Source of the DNA: Progne subis subis
Taxonomy: Eukaryota; Chordata; Aves; Passeriformes; Hirundinidae
Direction of reading: 5' to 3'
Length of the DNA stretch: 64,000 bases
Assembly (NCBI GenBank): GCA_022316685.1
Contig: JAKJHU010000083.1
Span: 1,922,001 to 1,986,000, forward strand
Shown here piece by piece: positions 24,457 through 36,680 of the stretch. The position numbers were made by a program, and so were the translations under genes. The notes beneath the pieces are model-generated. The model worked only from the letters and a program-made list of their open reading frames with translations, was not told the origin of the DNA and searched no databases. How positions within the stretch are numbered: the first letter of the stretch is position 1; every line of letters begins with the position of its first letter.

Positions 24457-26022
24457 CTTTATATGGAGTTTAGAGTTATCCACTAGAGCAGTACAGGATT
24501 TGAAAAAATGTAAAAGCTAAATCCTAAGGCATCAACTGCACCTGGAAATTTCCTGGGCCTGACAATTCAGTTGCTGTAAAAACTTTCTTTAATTGCATGT
24601 TCCATTCCTTTTCATGAACATTGATTATCAATCTTCCCTCGCTGAGCAGTGAAATAGTGGAAGGATTAAAAACCAAACTAAGATATTAAAATTATTATTT
24701 TTCTTTTTCAAAGAGCCAGTGTAGAGACAGAGAGGAAAAATCTTTGTAGAGAAAAAAACAGAGAAATAAGAGGAGCATCCAACGGAAAGCCTCCCCACTG
24801 CAAACACACTTCCTCAAGTGAGGAAAGAGTGTTTATTCACAATTTGCCTGGGAAAAGCAAGCAGGGAATATTTCTCATATTTGTGGTTTTGAACATAATT
24901 TGAACAGGCTCTAGCCAGTGTTTTCCTCATTCCTGTGAAATTTTTGGGGCTTTGCTTTAGCAAGAAAATCTGAAGTGACTCGTTTCCTCATTTGAAAGCC
25001 CTTTTCATAATGCTGTGCCTCTGGCATAGGAGCTGGTCCTTTCAGTTACCCCTGGAGCATTGAGGTACCCTGGAGAACCACTGATCTTTTCAGCTTTACT
25101 GGAGAAGCCAATCCTGTTGGCTTCTTGATGAGTTTTGTAGAAATTGAGGTAGAATTTGATGATCCTTATGGTTCATAAAGAACTAAGCATCAGCAGCAAC
25201 AAGTTAAAATGTGGTGCTGTAAAATGTGCTGATCCACAGTGCAGTCACTCCTCCTATAGTTCCACTGTCCAGCACCTAACACAACTTTAAAAAAAACCCA
25301 CTTCTTGTAAACAGCCAAAACTCCATTTTTCCCTCTGGCATCTGGGTAAGAAAAGAAGAGTTGTCAATATTTTTCACACTGTGGGGAAGTTTTACTACAC
25401 TACTTTTTGTTGCCTTGAAGATGTTAATTTTTTAATACTTACTTATGAAAACCCCTCCAAACAATTGTCAGCAGTTTCTAACATATTCCTCTTGCAGCTT
25501 ATTTTATTATCCTTTTATTCTGCAGTGAACTGCTGCAGGGGAGAGGGAATAAATAATTGATAGAGCATTTACAACTTCTCAGTACACACTGTACATTACT
25601 GAATTCACTATTTTAGTGCATCACATTTTCCAGCTGTGTGGCACTTCCCAGTGCTTTGATTCACTGGGTGCAATAAAGCTAGGTGGGGAGGCAAAGCCAG
25701 GAGCATTTATATGCAATAAAAAGTAAAGGAATAATTCCTTCTTACAGACTGCCATACCTGTGTTTTTATCACTTTAGCACTGCCCTCCAGGTGGGTCCTA
25801 GTGAGGAGTGTGGGCTTTTAGTGTGAGCACAGAAATAATTTCTGTGCAAACACCAGGGTCTGTGTTTGGCTTTTTAACCTGAATATCCTGCCTTGTGTTG
25901 TTGGTGGTGCTGGGAGATGTAGAGACCTCTGTGTATATCCCAGAGCATCGTGAAACCCTCCTCAGATTTAGGAAAGGAAAACAGTGGCAAAACTCACGGC
26001 CTATGGGGGTATTTTTGGGATG

Positions 26023-27587
26023 TGTCATAGTTTTAATTTCAAACCAGGCAGAAACACTAATTAATGTAGTGGTTTCACATTTACTAAATTTTGGTCTTGG
26101 TATTTACTCTTTTTGTGGGAGAGAGACTAGGAGAAAAACAAAGCAGGCTCAACCTTAAAATTAACAAAAGTTTTATTAACATACACTAAAAGAATAGAAA
26201 AAAAGAAAGTTGGAAAAAACCGAAAATGGAATGAAACTTTAAAAACACTTTTCCCTTCCCCTTACAAACTGTTCACTTTCCTACAAAACAACACTAAAGA
26301 GACAAAACTTGTAATTTTCAGTCAGTTTCACTATCTGACAATAGTCTTTCATCATTTCATTAGGGGAAGAGTATCCTTTTGAGTCATGGATCCCACTGAC
26401 AACTTAGAACAGTTCCCTTGTGGGTTTTAAACTGTCACAAAAACAACCGCCCTGGAGAAACCTGCCTTTGTGACCCCTCCCAGGAGCAGTTCCCAAGCTG
26501 CTTATGGGTCATAGGTCTTAGACTTTTGCATACTTGGGGTGTCACTTTTTAAAGATGAATAACTCCAAAGCAAAGGATTTTTCACTTCAAAGTACAGAGA
26601 TATCTTCTCACTTCTTCACTGGCGCAGGGGGCCTCTCATCTTTATCTCTGTTCAAGCATCTTATAGGATATTACTTAATTCATCACAAACACCTTTGCTT
26701 AAATCTACACACAAATTAAAACAATCATCTCCCCAAATGCATATCTTTCCCATGATTTAAAGGAATGATCTAAATATAGAGTTCATTTCCATGGCTCAAG
26801 TAAGAATAGAACAACCAACTCTTCAATCCTCTGTCCCAATAGTCTTTTCACTCTCGCTCTACTGACTTCATGCTGTTGGTCTTTTATGTTCACTCTGTCC
26901 TTTCTTACTCTCTCAGAGGAAGGGCTGAGCTCTGGAAGCTTCATGCTGCTAAGAAAGAGTTAAATCTGCTTGGAGTCTTTGTTTCTCCCTCTGTGGCTCC
27001 TGGTGTTAGATGTTCAAGGCCGAGCTGGTGAGGGAGGAAGAACTCACAGAAACATCAGGGATCGGAGCACCCGGACAGTCCAGAATCACAAAAATCAGTC
27101 AGGATCATAAATGCCTTCTCAGCCCACCCCTCGGTGTAATTGGGGTGGCTTCGGCCCGAATGGTGCCCACAGCTCTTATCAGGGCCCAGCAGAGATCTCT
27201 CCCTGCTCTAAAGAAGTCTGAAGAAAGTAGCTGTTAAAAAGCAGCAACTTCTCCTTCCCATCCCCCTTCACCCGGGAGCCGATGGAATCCGGCCAGGCCT
27301 CAGGCCAGCTCCCCACCAAAAGGGGAGAGCAGCCGGCCCAGCTCGATGTTACCTGCCCTCTCTCTGGCCAAAAGAAAAAGGATCCACCTACAGGAAATCA
27401 AGAGGTTTTATATGGTACTTCCCTGAAGTCGCAGTTAACAATTTCAGTGGTCAGAATAGATGTCAATATTCTAACTAACTCTCTGATAGGTCTCTGTATC
27501 TTCCAAAGCAATTCCCAGAGTCCTGACCTGGAGAATTATTTTACACTCTTTTATAACTAAAAAACCAAACTGTGCTAACCCATGACA
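26023..27587 (-). mobile_element. Solo LTR A (endogenous retrovirus), 1565 bp
   Basis: The element runs TGTCATAG...CCATGACA on the plus strand and is flanked by the direct repeat GGATG (26018-26022 and 27588-27592). On the minus strand it starts TGTCATGGGTTAG and has AATAAA near 26172-26177, so the 3' end is on the left. It shares its whole length with the LTR at 39936-41906. No internal retroviral sequence is attached, which indicates LTR-LTR recombination to a solo LTR. Confidence 0.9.
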
Positions 27588-27593
27588 GGATGT

Positions 27594-27665
27594 CTTGTGT
27601 AGGACCAGGATTTGGCCTTCAATGCCCCTTGTGAGTCCCTTCCAACTCAGGATATTCTTTGCTTT
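27594..27665 (+). mobile_element. CR1-type 3' end fragment
   Basis: TGTAGGACCAGGATTTGG, CCTTCAATGCCCCTTGTGAGTCCCTTCCAACTCAGGATATTC resembles the terminal part of CR1 elements. It abuts the right target-site copy of solo LTR A, so the LTR probably inserted into it. Confidence 0.65.
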
Positions 27666-29514
27666 TGTAAAGCCATTCCAGAATAGTTACCCTGAGGGGT
27701 AAAAATCTATAACTCAGCCAGCTTCATGGATGCTCAGATAGTGCAGCAGAATCCAGGCAAATTGGTAATATCAAAAGGTTGATATTGACAAAACCAGAAC
27801 TGGTTTTGCCAATATCATCGTCTGCCTTCTTTGGTTGAACCAATCTCAGTGTGTGAAATCTGCCTGGGTGAAATCTGAAAATTGTTGTGGGTGCCTGGGA
27901 ATGCACTCCCCAGCCTGCTGCGGCCTGCTAAAATTAAAGGTAAAACCCACTGTGCTCCTACATGGCCATGGCCATGGATTTACCTTCAATTAGCCTCCTC
28001 TTCACAGCATGGCAGGGATTTCTTCCTGCACAATCCCTTTGCTGACACCAGTGCCCTGGTGTTTGTGTGAAAGTTCCCTTTACAAACATTTCAAGTGCAA
28101 GACAGGAAAGCAGAACACTACATAAAGTCATAAGTAACAACCTTTATTAATTCCTGAGGAATAGATTGACTTTCCTGCAGGTAAGATGTGGAGTGGAAGA
28201 AGGGAATTACAGCCCTGATAACAGCAGGGGGAAAAAGGGTCTGTGCAATGGAATGGGGCCTTAAAAAGATGGGAATGTATTGAGTTAACCATGGGCAATG
28301 AATCTTCCTTATATCAGAGCAAAATCAGTAGTGTAGATCTGCTAGGAGTGGAAGTCGGGGAAGTGAGACTGGCAATGAAAGGGCTCTCAAATAAAATGAG
28401 AGTTAGAACTAAGCATTACAAGGTCTTTGGGTTTTAAATGAATGCTCTTCACCGTGTCAGGTCTCTGGTGGTTTTGGAACTACACAGCTCCAGATGTACA
28501 ACATCTCTTCAGATCTGAGGGCAGATTCACACTCTGTGCCACAAGCTGCAGCACCTGCCCTTAATTTCCCAGGAAAGCTCTTTTTGTGCTCTGGCTTTCT
28601 GTGCATTTGCCAACAGACAGTGAACAAATTTGTGTTTGATCTGAGGTGTATAATTGAAAGGTGAGGTGTGGCAGGACGATTACCAGGAATGTACTGAGAA
28701 CAGGTCTTAAAGCTTATGTTCCCTGGTGTCAGGGCATGCACAGCTCTTCCAAATGCACAGCAGAAGTTCAGAGCACTCTACAGCTCTGTGAGAAGCTGGG
28801 CTGTGAGAAACCAGGGGGGAAGAAAATGCTGGAATGAGCATGTGTGGTGAGATATTTGAGTTCTGAAACATGTTCATGGTGCAGGGTCGTTACAGCGCTC
28901 GGGTTATTTCACTTCTGTGATAACACTTAGCTCATGGAGAATTCATGGCCCTGGCTCGAGGTGGATTTCACTTAAATTTCACTAGCAAGGATGTCAGAAA
29001 GCTGGGGGGGAAAGCATGGGCTTTATAAATAATGAGTAAGTTCTTTATTGCTGAGCTCATGCAGAGCTGTGGAGGAACCATTTTAGGGTTCATGCCCTTG
29101 CTGAAGAATTATCATTAAAACATTAGAATGTTTCAGTGCAGGGTCATGGTGCAAAAGAATTGTCTTAGGCACTAAATAACCCCATCGAACAAGGACCAGA
29201 ATTATACCTAGTTCAATTTACACTTGAGTTAAGGTGAGGCAAAACAATTCACTGTCCTTGTAGTATTCCCAGTTCACCTGACAGTTTTACTCATGTTTAA
29301 TGGGGTGCATATCCTGCTGTAAGGTGTTTATGAAAAGAAGAAATAAAGAGGAAAAAAAAGGAGCCTAATTAATGATCCAAAGTTAATATTTGATATCATT
29401 TAAATTATCTGTTTTCCTTTAGAAAATGTCATTCAGGAAATAAAGGAGGCTTCCCTTAACTGAGGCTTAGGAGCCTCTGTGCAAACTTTCTCATAGCACT
29501 GAGTCATTGAAAAC

Positions 29515-30107
29515 TGATATAGTCACGGACAAAGACCCTCTAACTAATTAAAGTTAGAAGGTGGTATGTTTATTCACCGGTGGGGCGGCATGAGAGTCAT
29601 CTCCGAAAAGTGTGGCTGCCCTGAACAAGGCTCTTTGCTTTCTATTTATTCTCCAAGATCTTACATACAATACATGTGCATAACCCCAGCAACTCCCATC
29701 CCCACTCTGTATTAAAATGAGGCTATTAGTCCTTCATGTGTGCACAGTTCTTCTCTTGAATTGGGTCGGTGGTCTTGAATTGGGTCAGTGGTCTCAAAGA
29801 ATGAAGTCAGGAGAGTCTTCATCAGGTCTCTGTGACCCTCTGGCACAGTCCAAGGTCCCCTGCTTCATGATTGATTGATATGAGGTCCAGGTGCTGGTCA
29901 TTGTTCTCAGTGGTTTCAATCTGTTCTTATGACAGTTCACTTACTCCACTTCTTCTATAAACAAGCTCATAATATAACAATTAGCTCTAGCTTGGGCATC
30001 TAATAATCATTAACCTACCATTTCCTAATCTAACTTACATTTTGATCAATATAAATTGCTTCTAACCCTTAGCTAAAATCTTAACTCTTTAAAATCATGT
30101 TTCAGTA
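29515..30107 (-). mobile_element. Probable LTR fragment, minus orientation
   Basis: On the minus strand, TTCTATTTATAG-type A+T-rich sequence leads to GTGAATAAACATACC near 29570 and a short U5-like stretch CCACCTTCTAAC...GTCCGTGAC. Composition and layout resemble the other LTRs here. A 20-bp duplication (TTGAATTGGGTCGGTGGTC) lies at about 29758-29795. I could not fix borders or a target-site duplication. Confidence 0.45.
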
Positions 30108-30120
30108 CATGATGCCATTG

Positions 30121-30266
30121 CCCCTGGAGGGATTTAAGATTTAAGTTCCATGTAGATGTGGAACTTAAGGACAGGGATGAGTGGTGGACTTAGAAGTTCA
30201 AGGTTAGTGCCTGGCTTGGTGATCCTAGAGGGCTTTTCCAGCCTAAATGATTCTGTGATTCTATGG
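30121..30266 (+). mobile_element. CR1-type LINE 3' end fragment
   Basis: CCCCTGGAGGGATTTAAG, AGATGTGGAACTTAAGGAC, TGGTGATCCTAGAGGGCTTTTCCAGCC and TAAATGATTCTGTGATTCTATGG match the CR1 3' end, including the terminal ATTCTRTGATT repeat. Confidence 0.85.
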
Positions 30267-30455
30267 AGGTGTGTGAAGTGATTGTGGAGGCCAGAAGGAA
30301 CTGGAAAATGTGGTGATGATATCAGTGCTTGCAGCATCAGGGTAAAATCTCATTATTTAGACTGGGGAAATAATATTTTAAAAACCCCAATGAAACAACA
30401 TGTATTAAAAAAATACAAAACATGATTTTCCAGTGTCTTGTGTTGAATTCAGAAA

Positions 30456-30597
30456 AAAAAAAAACAAACCAAAAAACAACAACAACAACAACAATAAAAA
30501 AACCAAACCCACAAAAAACCCAAAAAAACAAAAAAAACCCAAAAAACCAAAAACAAACAAACAAACAAACAAACAAACAAACAAAACAAAAAAAACC
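30456..30597. repeat. A/C low-complexity tract (CAA, CAAA, AAAACC)
   Basis: About 140 bp of only A, C and a rare T, including (CAA)n and (CAAA)n with at least seven consecutive units. Apparent Lys/Thr/Asn-rich or Phe/Val/Cys-rich proteins on the two strands are artefacts of this tract. Confidence 0.95.
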
Positions 30598-33091
30598 CCA
30601 CATGAATTCTTCCTGCATGAGTCCATTTGCATGATTCTTGTAATGACTGACGTGAAACTTGCATGCTGAAGGGTTTCCTTCAATTGAACCCTGCTGGATT
30701 TTAGCTTCAGTTGCAAATATTGACGATAGGGGTGCAGCATTTTTGGAACAGCCCAGTTTATTCCCTGCCCACCCCACTGTGTCCAGCAGCTTGCTGATGA
30801 GTGGAGTCAGGCAGGAAGGTAGAGTTGAGTGACACCAAACAGGCAAACTCTGATTTAATTGTCAGGGGCTGCAGGGTTCAATGTCCAAGACTGCTGTAGA
30901 TAGAATAAAGGGCTGGGTTTTATTTCAGTTCAAGCTGACTGTGAAATGATAATTACAGGCAATACAGGGGCTGGGTTGGTACTTCCAGGTTCTTTGTGAC
31001 AGTGACAAACCTTCCAGGCCTGCAGGAGACTCCAGAACTGCTGCACTTGTGTAGAGCAGCTGTATACGGCTGGGAGAGGCAGAAAACCCTCACAAAAGTC
31101 AGTTCTATGAGTGCAGCCCTGAATTCCTTTAGGGCAGAGAGAAAGCATCCCAGCCCCTGCAGCTGGCTGCACAACTGTTCTCCTGGGAGGCTGCAGGGGT
31201 GGTATGGAGGCATCAAGGATCTGCTGACTCCTCAATCACACATCCACTCTGCTGAAGGAGGGGGCACAACCCTCTTTTGTGAGCACTGTGACCCTAACAG
31301 GCTGCTGCCAGGGTGGTGGAAGGGGCTGTGTTTAGGAAATGCGGAGTGGAGGGAATCCCAGAGGGGATTTGGGAAGCCCAGGTGTGCCGAGCTCGGGCAG
31401 AGCCATTCCAGCTGTGAGAGGCAGCTGGCTCTGCCAGGGTGGGAGCTGGTGCTGAGCAGCTTGGCCCCATCAAAGTGCATTCCTGGCACTCTGATCCATC
31501 ACTCCAGGCATGTGGGAACAGAGGAACCAGGCAGGAAGGGTTTTCTGGGCCAGAGCTGGCAGAGAGGGAGGCAGAGATACCAGGGAGTGTGTGAAGAGAG
31601 CTGGAAGGTTCTGGTGCTCTCCACACAGAGCTCCAGATGAGAACCGTCCTGTGCTACATCTTGAAATGTCACACTGTGCCCCATTGTAGGAATTTATTGT
31701 TATCAGGGCTTTGAAATGTCAGAAAAGTGCCACACAACACTTGGTTATGCCAGATTTTATCTCTTTGCTCAACCACAGCCATTCTAGGGAAGGCTGGGTA
31801 TGGGTTTTTTTGTCAAACCTGGTAGTACTGTAAATCTCACAGTTGTTGATTGTTTCTTTTCCTTCAGTTTGGGAGCAGACAGCCAAACTCTTCTCTGCGA
31901 GTTTATTGATATTTTCCTTGTTGTGCTCCTCTTGCCAAGCTTAAACAACTCTGGCTCCATGTGCCGTGTTCTGCTTTGCATTTCTTTTGCAGATCCTTTT
32001 CTGTCTTCATCTCTCTGCTCTAACTGGACATTTAACATCTCCATTTTTACCTTGCTTTCTTGGAAGGTCTGCTTTAACTGCCCTTTCTTGCTATTTGATT
32101 GTTTCTAGTGCTCTTCCCCACCTTGTTTTCTCCTCTGTGTTGCTGCTCCAAGTTGGTCTCTTGTGCTTTTTCCTCTCCCAGTTAATACTTTTAAAGTCTT
32201 GAGCAACAGATTGTGGCACTGGCAGGACATTTGTCAGGACTCTGCAGGGAGGAGCAGAAAAAAAAGAGATGAGCTCTGTTCCTTCCAGCTTCCTGTTGAC
32301 ACAAATTATTGAAGCTATGCTAATGGGAGACACAACCACGCAGAGGAGATTCAATTTCATGTCAAAGCATCTTCTGGAGAGCAAACAACAAACAAAATGA
32401 ATGTGTGCAAAAAGAGAAGCATTTTGAAAACCTATTTGGTGCAAATCTGGGAGATTTTCAGTGCTATTCCACATTGGGTCTAAGGAAAGAAATTCTAAAT
32501 GTTTATTTCACTGTAAAAAACCCTTGTGCTCATTAGCAAAAATCAGATTTGTACAATAATCCTGAGCAATGGGTTAGAATTTGGCTGGTTATTGCTCTCT
32601 TTTATATGCCAGAGGGGATTTTCTTAAAGGTCAAGGCTGGAGAATGTTCACCTGCAATCTGTCTGCAGCTCAGGCAGGGAAGACATTTAAGGATGCTCAA
32701 ATTTAATGTCTGTCATCATGGCAAGTGTTAGAAACCTTGAGATGTATTTTAGCCAGTTTAAGTGTTTCATTAGATCAAGCCTGCAGCTGGCACTGAACTT
32801 TCTTGTTCCAGCCACTCTGGCAGGTAGATGCAAGGCAGCCAGAGGAGTGCAGTGACCTTTTCCTGCCCTTTCACTGCAGGAAGCTGCTGGATTTCCTTTC
32901 TCTGCCCCAGGACTGGAGCAGGAGCTGCCTTCCCTCCCAGGCACGGCAGAGTTATTCCTGAGACACCAGGACATGGCTGGCAGGGCTCAAACAGCCCCAT
33001 GTGATGACGTGTGGCAGTCTCTGTATCAAATTCCGTGTGCCCAACAGCAAATATGGGCACCAGTGGCCCGTTTTGTGGCCTTTATTCATGG

Positions 33092-33265
33092 GAATTTTGG
33101 GGTTTACAGAAGGGTGTTGGATTTGCAGCTTTCAAGCGAAGTCAGAGGACTGTGCTTGTCCAGGGCAGCTGGAGAACAAACAGGTGCTTTTCCTCCTAGC
33201 AGAGCTTTCTTAAGAATAAAAAACCTGCATTAAAACAAACAAACAAACAAACAAACCTGAATAAA
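33092..33265. repeat. Dispersed repeat, copy 2
   Basis: Second copy of the sequence at 23941-24144, in the same orientation and about 9.2 kb away. It ends in AATAAAAAACCTGCATTAAAA followed by (CAAA)n and CTGAATAAA. The A-rich end differs between copies (CAAA repeats here, CCTGCATTAAAA repeats in copy 1). Confidence 0.8.
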
Positions 33266-34807
33266 ACCTTGTTTAGTTCTCGGTCAGCTAGTGAAGGTTT
33301 TGGCCTCTTTGCCCAGTCTGACACTTAATGCAAAACATGTTGATGGATTTGTACTGCAAGAGCTGAAAGTAAATTCACAAAACCATGTCAGATGGGAGGT
33401 GAAAACATTGTAAGCTTTTTGGTCAAAAGGCAATTTAATGCCAGATTTGAACATTGAACTGGAGCAAAATTCATAAATATAATAACTTTAAATGCATAAC
33501 TAGAAATCTAAATACATTAAACCTAGTAGTGTGTTTGCACCTCTTTATAGAGCTGGTTTAGTTTAAACTAGTCTTGGAATAGGGAGGAAATATTCCAGTC
33601 TTGGAATAGGAAGGGAATATTCCAGCCTTCCTTGCGGAGTTTGCTTTCCTAAAATAAGTAAGCTACTTGAAATTCCTGTTAAAAAAAAAAAAAAAAGGCA
33701 GAGATACTTAAATCATAAATAAATCTCAGTGTGGTGATGATTTTTCTGTTCCATGCAGCCAGTAATTCTCTCAGCTCTGTATTTATCAATCCTTGCTTGC
33801 ACTCTCAAGTGTGTTATACATAAACTGAGTATGGCAGCATTTTGCTTTGACCGGAATTTACTGCCATTAGGATAATTTAATGCAAAAGTAGACTCAGATT
33901 TTTTGACTGCATTCCTGAATTTCATAGTAGGTTGTTGCCACTTTGCCCCATTCTCCTCTGCACTAAAAAGCAGCAGTACTCTTGACATCCATTACAGACA
34001 TTCATTTCATTGAACATTTCTAGGGGCAGAAAATTCAAATGGACTTTTTAACTGTTTCTTACCTTCTAGTGAAAGAAGCTGTATTCAAAGAGAGGCTGGA
34101 AAGTTAATATTAAAAACAGAACTGTAAAGCTGTGGTTCATGTCCTTCATGTCCTTCTGCTGCTCCTGTTAGAGTAGAGGCTCAGAAACTCTTTTTGTGCT
34201 TGGTTAAAGAAAATATCCACACCTGAAGGCCAGATTATGGAAATTAAGTTTGATTTCTTGTGCAATCTTAAAATATAATTACAAAGGAAACCCTTTGTGT
34301 GTTATATTCCTTATTAAATTACCTTAGAAAATATTTATTTTTTCAGTTCAAATCTAGGTTATATCTGCTTCTTTGATGTGTGACCGTGGTGACTCAGAGC
34401 TGAGGAGGATCAGGGGAGTGAGACTCCCCTTCCTGACCCATCCAGGAAAATCCCTCCTGTTGTGATGGCTCCACCAGGGCAATCCCCACTCCATCCTCTT
34501 CCTCTCCTCCAGTGCAGTTCTCCCATGTGATCTCCACAGCTCCCACCATCACTGCCATTCCCCTCTGACATTCCTGGATATCCCACTCCTATCTTTAGCT
34601 CCAGCTCCCTCTGAGATGGAGGCAGTGTCCTGGTTTCTTTTTGGGCTGTGTGAGCACCACTCCTGCTCTTGTAGGGGTTTTTAGATGTTGGTTCAGTTTA
34701 AAATGCTGTGAAATCCCTGGTTGGGGATCAGCCACCCCAAGGAATCCTCTGGCTTTCCCTGCTGGGCCTAGCACAGGTTGGCTGGTGGTGTCTGAGGAAT
34801 GGCATTG

Positions 34808-34963
34808 CACCCTGGAAATCCACCATGGAATCCCACCCTGGGAACCCACCATGGAAATCCACCATGGAAATCCACTCTGGAAATGCATCCCGGAAAACCA
34901 CCGTGAAAAACCACCCTGGAAATGCACTCTGCAAACCCACCCTGGAAATCCACCACTGATTTC
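34808..34963. repeat. 13-bp minisatellite, 12 copies
   Basis: Units of the form CACCATGGAAATC start every 13 bp from 34808 with substitutions (CACCCTGGGAACC, CACTCTGGAAATG, CACCGTGAAAAAC). Three units make 13 codons, so open frames with 13-residue repeats appear on both strands. They are not convincing genes. Confidence 0.92.
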
Positions 34964-36224
34964 TTCCTCTACAACTCTCACTGAACTCGATATTTTTATG
35001 GAAACCTCCTATCCGAACTGGACCTCATCTCTAAAAAGCCCCACAAACAAGAAAATCCCTCTCTGATGAAGTGAGCCCCAAACACTTCTGAGAAGTGCTG
35101 AAGCACAAGGCCAAGTCCCACCAAAATAAACAACAGTGCAAATGTTTCCCTGGTCAGAACACTGAACTCCCTGTTCCCATAACAGTGGAATAAAGTGCAT
35201 TTTCTCACTGTTGGAAGAGCACCCAGGAAGGAGTCCCCAGAGCCTCTCACTTCCACAAACTTTCTTCCTTCTCTAAATTTTCATTCCAAAATGAAGGGTT
35301 CCAGAAGGCGTCTCCATCTAAACCTCATGGTATTGCCTTTTGCTAATTCTTTTACACCAGGCATGTCTTGATCTGTGTTCTACCCTTTTATGCTTGTAGG
35401 CTGTTTTCCTTCATTTTCATTCACACATCTTCCTTAAATCTCGCTTTCCTCACTGTTTACACATTTTGTCAGTGCCTCTTCCACCAGCCAAGGTGTCTCC
35501 CTTTGCCAGATGCCTTCTTGCCCAACCCTGCAAGCCAGGAGATGTTTTTATGTTTCTGACTGTGACCCTTTTCTGGTTCTTTGGGATTTTTTTTAATTCT
35601 GTTTTTCCAACTGTTGTAGAAAACTTTTTTTTTTTTTAATTTTCTTGTCTCATGGATGCACTCTGGTAATTTTTAAGCCAGTACAGGCAGTTCTTCCAAG
35701 GGCATGAGGTTTTTATTTAACGCTTGTTTGTGGGTTTTTTGTTGGTTTTTTTTTGTTTTGTTTTGTTTTGTTTTTTGCATCCTGTAGAAGCTCTTACTGG
35801 TTTGCATCTCATCAGCTGTAATTCTAATGTGAAAATATTCCAGCAGTTAATTACAGCAGTGATTAGCAGTGAGAAAGCTGTGCCTCTCGGATTGCAGTTT
35901 TCATGCTGCCGGGGAGGTGCAGGAGCCCAGAAAATGCCCTTGGAAATTCTGGATGGCTGGAGCAGACAGCCCAAATCCCTCTGGGAAGGGCCAGCCCAGC
36001 CCACAGCGGCTGAGCAGCTCCATCTCAGGAGGTGCTGCAAGAACCCAGAGGCCAAGGAGGGAGCTAAAAGTCAAGAAGGTGAGGAAATATCAGCTGCAGT
36101 CAAAGACGAGGAGATGCTGCTGATCCCAGGGCTGGGCTTGAGGGGAAAATGCATCAGGGACAGATCTCATCTCAGAGAGGCAGAGATTGTGGGCCTGACA
36201 TTTCTGAGTTTGAAGGGATCTTAG

Positions 36225-36500
36225 CCTGCTAGCAGTGCTAATGGTTTCCCAAGGGAAAAGTTCTCAAGAAAGCTTCTTCTCAAAACAATCTTGGCAAAAC
36301 AACTCTCCTTTCCCAAAACAATCTTTCTCTTTTGCTGTTTCTCTAGTTTCACCAATGGGATTAGAGAGGCGTTGTTCCTATTCACCAAACATGCCGGGTC
36401 TGTATCGGAACGCCTTATAAAAGGTGGTAAGAATTAGACAATAAAGCCTTCTGTTCTCTTTGCCGTCTGAAATATTTGGGGTCATTCATCTTTCTTTCCT
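36225..36500 (+). mobile_element. Probable LTR fragment, plus orientation
   Basis: A U3-like segment leads to CGCCTTATAAAAGGTGG (TATAAAA at 36416-36422) and, about 20 bp later, GACAATAAAGCC (AATAAA at 36440-36445), then a short U5-like stretch TTCTGTTCTCTTTGCCGTCTG. This TATA to AATAAA spacing is typical of compact avian LTRs. Terminal dinucleotides and target duplication could not be settled. Confidence 0.5.
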
Positions 36501-36561
36501 GTCCTGCAGAGACAAGAAATTACCTTGCTCTTGTGGGATGCAAAAGTCTCAGGAAATTGAT

Positions 36562-36680
36562 GCCTTAGGCAGGCTGAGCTGAAACAGAGACTGGACAGAG
36601 CTAGAGAATAGAGTAGGTGTTTATTGAAAGGCCTCCAGGGTACGCCTTGGGCAGGACAACTGTAACATAACCAGCCATAA
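36562..36680 (-). mobile_element. Probable LTR R/U5 fragment, minus orientation
   Basis: On the minus strand, CTGCCCAAGGCGTACCCTGGAGGCCTTTCAATAAACACC matches the R-like segment near 24161-24200 (CTGCCCAAGGTGAGCCTGGTGAAGGCCTTCAATAAATCC). A short U5-like segment ends near TGCCTTAGG on the plus strand. Confidence 0.5.

Noticed and set aside
26023..27587. Full-length provirus in SYN2 intron 4
   Set aside because: Both long elements have target duplications directly at the LTR ends with no gag, pol or env-like sequence, so they are solo LTRs.
30337..30846. 169-residue minus-strand frame and overlapping Lys/Asn/Thr-rich plus frames
   Set aside because: The core is low-complexity CAA/CAAA sequence giving Phe/Val/Cys-rich or Lys-rich translations.
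35724..36224. 166-residue plus-strand frame
   Set aside because: It begins in a TTTTG simple repeat giving a false hydrophobic start, and no domain is visible.
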